Source: an uncultured Collinsella sp. (lineage in GTDB: Bacteria > Actinomycetota > Coriobacteriia > Coriobacteriales > Coriobacteriaceae). Taken from it: a stretch of DNA of 28,615 nucleotides. Location: assembly GCA_958403205.1 (NCBI GenBank), contig CATXWM010000026.1, forward strand, positions 1-28,615, in the 5' to 3' direction. Under the pieces are notes generated by a model. That model saw nothing but the letters and a program-made list of their open reading frames with translations, made no database searches and was not told the origin of the DNA. The translations under genes were made by a program, and so were the position numbers. Positions 23,292 through 28,615 of this stretch are shown here, piece by piece; positions within the stretch are counted from its first letter, which is position 1; every line of letters starts with the position of its first letter.

Positions 23292-23888
23292 ATGAGTGCC
23301 AACCATAGTCTGCAGAAACTGCTCGATGAGCTGGGGCGCCTGCCGGGTATTGGCCCCAAGTCGGCCCAGCGCATCGCCTACTACCTGCTCGAGGCCGACG
23401 CCGAGGAGGCACGCCGCCTGGCCGAGGCCATTCTGGAGGTTAAGCAGGAAGTGCATTTTTGCAGCCGCTGCTTTAATTACGCCACCGCTGACGAGTGCTC
23501 CATCTGCCAAGACTCGATGCGCGACACCACCCGCATCTGCGTGGTGGGTGAGCCGCGCGATGTCCAGGCGATTGAGCGCACGGGCAGCTACCACGGCCTC
23601 TACCACGTGTTGGGCGGTGTGATCAGCCCCATGGACAAGATCGGCCCCGAGCAGCTGCACATCCGCGAGTTGCTGGCGCGCTTGGGCCACGAGGATATCC
23701 ACGAGGTCATTATCGCCACTAACCCCAATATCGAGGGCGAGACCACGGCGAGCTACCTTGCTCGCACCATCAAGCCGCTGGGCGTCGAGGTGTCGCGCCT
23801 GGCGAGCGGCCTGCCCGTGGGCGGCGACCTGGAGTATGCTGACGAGCTCACGCTCGGCCGCGCCATCGAGGCCCGTCGCGCAATCTAG
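23292..23888 (+). CDS. recR: Recombination mediator RecR
   Basis: This 198-residue protein acts with RecF/RecO to load RecA on gapped DNA. It has the N-terminal helix-hairpin-helix LGRLPGIGPKSAQR, a C4 zinc finger (CSRC then CSIC), and a Toprim domain with VVGEPRD, LHIRELL and an NPNIEGETTASYLA segment. Length is standard. The start is fixed by family alignment to ATG 23292. Oddly, no Shine-Dalgarno is visible: the bases before ATG are an alternating AT run (catatatatatg). Coupling to the ebfC stop 15 bp upstream is the likely explanation. Confidence 0.97.
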   Translation: MSANHSLQKLLDELGRLPGIGPKSAQRIAYYLLEADAEEARRLAEAILEVKQEVHFCSRCFNYATADECSICQDSMRDTTRICVVGEPRDVQAIERTGSYHGLYHVLGGVISPMDKIGPEQLHIRELLARLGHEDIHEVIIATNPNIEGETTASYLARTIKPLGVEVSRLASGLPVGGDLEYADELTLGRAIEARRAI

Positions 23889-23962
23889 GATCTAGATATC
23901 GGCCCGCCGACCTCGCGTTTCCCTGCGCGTTGCACGCGGTTGCCATAATTGGCCCCATGTTT

Positions 23963-24053
23963 GTGCATTTGTTGTGCAACAAATGCACTTTCCATCCGCT
24001 TATCGCGTGGATGCCCCTGTTCGTGTCCCGTATTTGCGCGTTCGTTGCGCAAC
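23963..24053 (+). promoter_or_regulatory. Paired palindromes (GTTGYGCAAC) upstream of the second kinase module
   Basis: GTGCATTTGTTG (23963-23974) and CAACAAATGCAC (23977-23988) form a perfect 12-bp dyad around TG. Its core GTTGTGCAAC (23971-23980) reappears as GTTGCGCAAC at 24044-24053. The two centres are 73 bp apart, close to seven helical turns. The second site overlaps the -35 region of the promoter at 24067-24075. This pattern fits operator sites for a dimeric repressor; the regulator is unknown. Confidence 0.5.
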
Positions 24054-24066
24054 CTTTTGTGTTCGC

Positions 24067-24075
24067 TGATACACT
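24067..24075 (+). promoter_or_regulatory. Extended -10 promoter of the second kinase module
   Basis: TGA followed by TACACT (24070-24075) gives an extended -10 with the same hexamer used before tRNA-Arg and the minus-strand kinase operon. The predicted start is about 24081-24083. TTGCGC at 24045-24050 is a possible weak -35 (spacing 19). Confidence 0.5.
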
Positions 24076-24097
24076 CAACTATGGGTTTGAATGAATG

Positions 24098-24125
24098 CGC
24101 CGCTTTCGAGCGGCGTGTTTTTCTT
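24098..24125 (+). terminator. Intrinsic terminator/attenuator in the leader of the second kinase module
   Basis: CGCCGCT (24098-24104), a TTCG tetraloop and AGCGGCG (24109-24115) form a very stable stem, followed by TGTTTTTCTT. It lies between the predicted promoter (24070) and the Shine-Dalgarno GGAGGAG (24126-24132), so full-length transcripts must read through it. It could be an attenuator, or could define a leader RNA of about 40 bases. Confidence 0.75.
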
Positions 24126-24137
24126 GGAGGAGAACGC

Positions 24138-25043
24138 ATGCGGCCCGGGGGCACTCAGACAAAGCATGGCGCCGCGGTGCGTATGCGGCGCCGGTTGGGC
24201 CTGGCGCCTCGGGCGTGTGTGCTGCTGTCCTGTTCGCTGGCGCTGGTCGTTGCCGGCGTTTCTGCCTACGGTTTGGCTGTGCCACCTATGGTGCAAGCGC
24301 GTACCGCGCGCGAGCTGCGCGTGGGGCACAAGGCCAAAAGCGATTTGGGCACCACAACCGGATACGCTTGGGCGAGCGTAGTCACGCACGTCGTGTTTGG
24401 TGTCGACGACGCGGGCAGCGCCGAGGCGCCGGACAACGAAATCGCGCTTGCCAACGGCAAGACCATCGTGCTCACCAATACCAAGATCATCCATCACCTT
24501 TCCGATAACAGTGTTTCGGCCGTCGTAAACAAGGCCGAGCAGCAAAAGGGCCAGGATACGCAGCAGTCGGGGAAACCTGGCGGCTCCGGTTCGTCTGGTT
24601 CCAGTTCCGATTCGTCGAACTCGAGCGGTGGCTCCGGTTCGGGCTCCACCTCCGGCGGGTCCGGGGGCAACAGCTCGACGGGCGGCAGCACCGGTGGCAA
24701 TACAAACTCCAGCGGCCTTTCGGCCGCCGAGGAGGAAAGCATACACAGCTGGCTCGTGACCAAGTGCAACATGCTCGATGGCTATGTCTCTCGGGCCAAT
24801 GGCGCGGTCTCGACCTATAACGCAACAGGCGATACCGGGCCGTGCGATAGCCTGGCCAACGATATGTTTGTCATTCGCGCCGAGTTTGGCCGGCAAACGT
24901 TTTCTCCCCAGTCAAAGTGGTATCAGCAATACGCCAACCTATGGGGCTGCTACACCAACCTGTGCCAATGGGTGGGGCATTACGGCGATGACGACGTCGC
25001 GCTCAACAACTTCAATACCAAAGTGGCGGCGATCGCCCTATGA
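24138..25043 (+). CDS. Membrane-anchored extracellular protein with Gly/Ser linker, kinase-module partner
   Basis: This 301-residue protein has a basic N-terminus (MRRRLGLAPR) and one hydrophobic segment (~25-48), acting as signal anchor or signal peptide. A domain follows (~50-130) with ANGKTIVLTNTKIIHHLSD, then a Gly/Ser/Asn linker (~148-193), then a C-terminal helical domain (~195-301). The C-terminal domain has four cysteines (KCNMLDG, GPCDSLA, WGCYTNLC) and many aromatic residues. No family is recognised. It would display the C-terminal domain outside the membrane, possibly as a sensor or wall-associated substrate of the kinase encoded next, whose start overlaps its stop. GGAGGAG (24126-24132) supports ATG 24138. 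An in-frame ATG at 24081 falls at the predicted transcript start and could give a leaderless, 19-residue-longer form. Confidence 0.72.
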   Translation: MRPGGTQTKHGAAVRMRRRLGLAPRACVLLSCSLALVVAGVSAYGLAVPPMVQARTARELRVGHKAKSDLGTTTGYAWASVVTHVVFGVDDAGSAEAPDNEIALANGKTIVLTNTKIIHHLSDNSVSAVVNKAEQQKGQDTQQSGKPGGSGSSGSSSDSSNSSGGSGSGSTSGGSGGNSSTGGSTGGNTNSSGLSAAEEESIHSWLVTKCNMLDGYVSRANGAVSTYNATGDTGPCDSLANDMFVIRAEFGRQTFSPQSKWYQQYANLWGCYTNLCQWVGHYGDDDVALNNFNTKVAAIAL

Positions 25044-26881
25044 TGACCGATCTTGCATCCACCACACCACAATCGCTCGGTCGCGATCCCATGGTCGGCC
25101 TGCGCCTGGCGCGTGTCGACGGGTTTGAGCCGGCCATTGCGCTCGGTCAGGACGAACTGCCTGCCTATCTGCGTCGTTTTACGATGCTGTTTGCCGACGA
25201 TGCCACCATGCGCCGTGGCGGTATCGGCCGCGTGACGCGTGCCGTCAACGCCCAAGGCGAGGCCGTGGCACTCAAGCAGCTCATCTTGCCGACGCGCGAT
25301 GAGTTTGACGACGATGCCGCTCACGAGGCGCTGGTCGCCAAGTTCAAGGCGGCGTTTCGCGAGGAATACGAATGCCATCGCGCCCTTTCGGGCCTTAAGG
25401 GCTTTCCCCGCCTTTATGGCTGGGGCGAGGTCGACGGTGTGCCTGCAATTGTCATGGAATGGGTCGAGGGCGAGACGCTTGCCCGCTTGCGTTCGCGACT
25501 TGCCGTGGACGATGCCGGACGCCTGTCGCCGCTTGTGGCGGCGCGTCTGGGTCGCGACCTGTTCGATCTGCTCTGCCGTATGAGCCTGGTGGGCGAGGGC
25601 TTTGTCCATCGCGATATCTCGCCCGCTAATATTATGGTGCGCACGGCGCGTCTACCGCTTGACCGGCAGCTTACCGAGGGCACCTTTGACCTGTGCCTGA
25701 TCGACTTTGGCTCGTCGCTGGCGCTCGAGCCTGCGTCGGCCGTGGCCGGTACCGGCGGCAAGGCGTCGTTTACGGAGCGTTATGCCACGCTGCGTCGCGC
25801 GACGGTTGCCTATGCCCCGCCCGAGATGCTTACCGACGATATTCCCGACTTGCGCGCTTTGCGTATGTCGCCGGCGATTGACGTCTATGCCGCGGCAAGC
25901 ACGGTTTACGAGCTCATTGCCGGCGTCACGCCATACGAAGCCGCGTCGAGCACTTCGGGCACCTCGGGTTCGCGCAAAAGGACGCGCGACATCGCCAGCC
26001 CCTACCGTCTCAAGATGGACACGCGGCCCGACTATCCCATTGGTGCCCATGCGCCCGGTTGTGATTTGACTCAGCTGCTTCGTCGTGAGCCCGATGTGGC
26101 GCTCGCCGCGGCCGAGCAGGCCCAGCAGCTAGGGCTTGAGCCGGATTCCGAAGAGCTACGCGATGCGCTGGCGTTTGTCGATGCCCAGCTGTTCGACGTG
26201 GTGATGGCCTGTCTGTCCAGCCATCAAAAAGATCGTCCCGAGCCGGCGGCGGTCGAGGCGGCGCTCTCGGCGTTTTGTGACCACTATGCGCAAAATGTCG
26301 GTCGTTCGCTTCGCGGCGAGCCGCTCACGCCGTGCCCGATGGAGGTATCGGGGCACGCAGCCCGGCGTGCGGCGATGATTGTGTCGACAGCGGTATGCGG
26401 CGTGCTTTGGGCTGTGGTCGTGGTATCAGCGGCGCTGTTGGCGTCGGGCGCCCATGTGACGCTCGTCGTGGGACCGCTTATATGGTCCGGGAAGCTGCCG
26501 GCCATTATCGCCGCACTGGCGTTGGCATCGCCGGGCATGGTGGGCATCGCTGCCGGGGCCTTGGCGCGCGACCGCCGTGCGGGATTCCTGCAGGGCGTGT
26601 TGGCCCTTTCCGCCTGCGAGGTTCCGGCTCTGGCCGCACTCGCATGTGCCGTGTTTTCCCAGCATGCCGTGGCGGGTGGTTTGGTGGCCGCCATAATTGC
26701 AACCTATGCGCTCACGTGGTTTTTGCTGGCGATGGGGTTTGCCTTTGAGCTTCCCGTCGTGTCAACACGACGTGCGAAAATTCCCATGGCGACGCCGCTT
26801 GCCGGCGGAGCCGCGGCTGCCCGCGCCTTTGGCGGGCCGGCCGAAGTATCCGACACTATCTCTGCGACCAAGGAGGGCTAA
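25040..26881 (+). CDS. Serine/threonine protein kinase with C-terminal membrane helices
   Basis: This 613-residue protein has a kinase domain (~45-400) that is larger than usual. It has a GGIGRV glycine loop (60-65), Lys79 in AVALK, HRDISPANIM (190-199), IDFGSS (221-226) and APPE (259-262), so catalytic residues are intact. An insert rich in Ser/Thr/Arg (~300-325) sits in the C-lobe. About four hydrophobic helices follow (~445-572), and a cytoplasmic tail ends the protein. There is no PASTA or other known sensor domain. ATG 25040 overlaps the previous stop (ATGA), indicating coupling; no strong ribosome-binding site is present. It is followed by an FHA-like protein after 3 bp, making a kinase-reader pair parallel to the operon at 2-12.5 kb. 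Confidence 0.92.
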   Translation: MMTDLASTTPQSLGRDPMVGLRLARVDGFEPAIALGQDELPAYLRRFTMLFADDATMRRGGIGRVTRAVNAQGEAVALKQLILPTRDEFDDDAAHEALVAKFKAAFREEYECHRALSGLKGFPRLYGWGEVDGVPAIVMEWVEGETLARLRSRLAVDDAGRLSPLVAARLGRDLFDLLCRMSLVGEGFVHRDISPANIMVRTARLPLDRQLTEGTFDLCLIDFGSSLALEPASAVAGTGGKASFTERYATLRRATVAYAPPEMLTDDIPDLRALRMSPAIDVYAAASTVYELIAGVTPYEAASSTSGTSGSRKRTRDIASPYRLKMDTRPDYPIGAHAPGCDLTQLLRREPDVALAAAEQAQQLGLEPDSEELRDALAFVDAQLFDVVMACLSSHQKDRPEPAAVEAALSAFCDHYAQNVGRSLRGEPLTPCPMEVSGHAARRAAMIVSTAVCGVLWAVVVVSAALLASGAHVTLVVGPLIWSGKLPAIIAALALASPGMVGIAAGALARDRRAGFLQGVLALSACEVPALAALACAVFSQHAVAGGLVAAIIATYALTWFLLAMGFAFELPVVSTRRAKIPMATPLAGGAAAARAFGGPAEVSDTISATKEG

Positions 26882-26884
26882 GCC

Positions 26885-27823
26885 ATGGCTTCTCAAGCTG
26901 AGCTCACCCCGTGCGGGGCAATGTTTGACATCTTTAAGCGCGCCGCGCACTTGAGCCATATCGAACTGTGCGGACTGGTGCTCTCGAGCCGCCCGCTCGC
27001 CGACGGCCGTAGTCCGCAGAGCCGTGCCGCCGATCGCTCCTGGGTTTCGCGCTTTATCGTGCGCGCGCCGGTCGGCACGCTGCAAGAACGTTATTTTGCC
27101 GATTACGGAACCTCGGCCGCGCGCATTATGTCGCAGCTGGCTCTGCGCCGTCGCAATCCCATGGACGCCGCGGCCGTGATCAATATGGTGTGCGGCCCCG
27201 CTGGCGAGCCCATGGTGCGCGCACTCGAGGAATGCCACCAGGACACGAATCTCTATCGCAATGCGCTCGAGCGCCTGTCGCAGGCGGCTGAACTCATGCC
27301 CGCCGAGCGCGCCGAGGCCATCCTGGTACTGTTTGTCGCCGTCGGCTGCTCGGCAGATGTTCGATCCTCGGTGACCTATGCCATCGACTATGCGCACGCG
27401 ACTTGCGGCGGCGCCACATCGACCCCGCGCTCGTTGAGCACATCTTCGGTCGCGGGCGAGCACGAGGTCGCGCCGGCGCATCCGCTGGGATTGCTGCGCG
27501 TGCAAAACGGCTACGTGGTGAGCGCCCCGCGCTGGATTCAGCCGAGTGAGGAAGGCGTCGAGATCGGCGCGCTGGCGACGGGGGAAGGCGACATCACCGA
27601 CGTCGGCGACGACGTCTCGGCCCGCCATGCCCATATCTGGTGCGACGATTCTGGCACATGGTTTGTCGAGGACCTGGCGTCCACCAACGGAACCGTGGTG
27701 GTAAACGGGGCCACGCGCGTCTGCATTCAGGTCGAGCCCGGTCGTTCCGCCCAACTTAATCCCGGCGACGAGCTCAAACTCGGCGAATCCACTACCTACG
27801 CCATCCTCCTCGGCGCCCTCTAA
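26885..27823 (+). CDS. FHA-like domain protein with unrecognised N-terminal domain
   Basis: This 312-residue soluble protein has a C-terminal FHA-like domain (~215-310) and an Ala/Arg-rich helical N-terminal domain (~1-180) that I do not recognise. The FHA part has SARH (Ser245, His248) and STNGT (Asn268, Gly269), but the Arg expected after the first Gly is Ala (IGA, 227-229), where the other FHA proteins in this window have IGRERS or VGRS. Phosphothreonine binding may therefore be weak or altered. GGAGGG lies shortly before ATG 26885. It starts 3 bp after the kinase and closes the module, so the kinase or its substrate is the likely partner. Confidence 0.88.
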   Translation: MASQAELTPCGAMFDIFKRAAHLSHIELCGLVLSSRPLADGRSPQSRAADRSWVSRFIVRAPVGTLQERYFADYGTSAARIMSQLALRRRNPMDAAAVINMVCGPAGEPMVRALEECHQDTNLYRNALERLSQAAELMPAERAEAILVLFVAVGCSADVRSSVTYAIDYAHATCGGATSTPRSLSTSSVAGEHEVAPAHPLGLLRVQNGYVVSAPRWIQPSEEGVEIGALATGEGDITDVGDDVSARHAHIWCDDSGTWFVEDLASTNGTVVVNGATRVCIQVEPGRSAQLNPGDELKLGESTTYAILLGAL

Positions 27824-27842
27824 CTCATCCCCCCCCCCAATG

Positions 27843-27909
27843 AGTTGCGGTGAAATAGGGACTGATTAAGGCCGTTAACAGCAAAAACACTCCCTATTTC
27901 ACCGCAACT
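27843..27909. repeat. Long inverted repeat (19-bp perfect stem, 29-nt loop), copy 2
   Basis: AGTTGCGGTGAAATAGGGA (27843-27861) pairs perfectly with 27891-27909. The first 16 bases match copy 1 at 1685-1700 exactly, while the loops differ. It lies 20 bp after the FHA-like gene stop codon, as copy 1 lies just after the DUF956 gene. No T-run follows, so it is not an ordinary terminator. Confidence 0.9.
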
Positions 27910-28306
27910 GCTGTGGGGTTCCAGGGGACTGTGCCCGTCGGTGCCGGGCGCACAATAGTCACCCGGGGTAAACCTTTACCGCCCACCTATATTTGCCGAA
28001 ATATGGCTTGGCGGCGGGGTACAATAAGCCCGCATGCGGATTTCCGTTGCGGGCGCTTCCCATCGCCGGGGCGTGCCCGGGAGCATCCGGCATGCGGCCT
28101 TTGCGGCGCTCGGTCATGTGCAAGACGGGTAGCTGGGCCTGTGGAGCGCATTAACCGCCCCGCGCCTTGGCATGCCTTCTCTCCACGCCATGTGCCTGCT
28201 GCTCAGTCTGCCTGTCGGATGATTGGAAGCAACAGCGAAAATCCCATCACGCCAACATCCCGGCAATCGCCGGGGCCTGTATACCTATATGAGAGGAGAG
28301 GGGTAT
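27910..28306 (+). promoter_or_regulatory. Gene-free upstream/leader region of nifJ
   Basis: A ~400-bp gap with no supportable gene. Visible elements: an imperfect hairpin at 27927-27960; a dyad ATATTT-GCCG-AAATAT at 27989-28004; TACAAT at 28020-28025 as a possible -10, with the dyad about where a -35 element would sit; CCGCATGCGG at 28030-28039 at the predicted start; and a short stem CCCGGC/GCCGGG at 28259-28274 before the ribosome-binding site. This implies a ~275-base leader. No known riboswitch was recognised. Confidence 0.45.

Positions 28307-28615
<309 letters not shown>

Noticed and set aside
22746..23702. 318-residue minus-strand frame
   Set aside because: Antisense to ebfC and recR; no homology-like motifs.
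28030..28300. Known riboswitch or SRP/6S RNA in the nifJ leader
   Set aside because: No conserved core motif of any class I know could be found by eye.

Overview
This window looks like a chromosomal segment from a high-GC member of the Coriobacteriia (Actinomycetota), most likely Collinsella or a close relative. That assignment is inference from gene content: a mannose-family PTS with a DUF956 partner, the actinobacterial fhaA-fhaB-pstP-rodA-pbpA-pknB gene order, dnaX-ebfC-recR, a large membrane-bound LuxR regulator, and pyruvate:ferredoxin oxidoreductase in a gut-anaerobe setting. No rRNA, CRISPR array or intact insertion sequence is visible.

Layout. (1) 1-1674, plus strand: the 3' end of a mannose-type PTS IIC gene, the complete IID gene, an intrinsic terminator, then a DUF956 gene. 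(2) 1683-2185: a long inverted repeat, tRNA-Arg(CCU), and a 128-bp tandem repeat that re-uses the tRNA 3' end. (3) 2316-12511, minus strand: one compact cell-envelope signalling operon. It runs membrane kinase, FhaA, FhaB, PP2C phosphatase, a fused RodA(SEDS)-PBP synthase, and PknB with four PASTA domains, and ends in a strong terminator. (4) 12672-12822: three related hairpins in an otherwise empty intergenic gap. (5) 12953-18794, plus strand: an AT-richer cassette with a duplicated membrane LuxR-type regulator, a secreted four-cysteine protein, two ABC membrane subunits, a BcrA-like ABC ATPase and an exported protein. (6) 18869-23888: a YcxB-like membrane protein (minus), dnaX, a small membrane protein (minus), ebfC and recR. 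(7) 24138-27823, plus strand: a second signalling module with a surface protein carrying a Gly/Ser linker, a membrane Ser/Thr kinase and an FHA-like protein, behind a promoter with palindromes and a leader terminator. (8) 27843-28306: a second copy of the long inverted repeat and a long leader before the 5' end of nifJ.

How the parts fit. The minus-strand operon couples peptidoglycan polymerisation and cross-linking (the fused synthase) to muropeptide-sensing phosphorylation (PknB), dephosphorylation (PP2C) and phosphothreonine readers (two FHA proteins). The 24-28 kb module repeats the kinase-plus-FHA theme with a surface protein in place of the synthase. The 13-18.8 kb cassette is the best candidate for an undescribed system: an adjacent membrane regulator with two HTH domains, a small secreted cysteine protein and a dedicated ABC transporter. 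Its substrate and function cannot be read from sequence.

Start codons were chosen by ribosome-binding-site position, so several differ from the longest open frame. Promoter and operator calls come from motif inspection only and are tentative.
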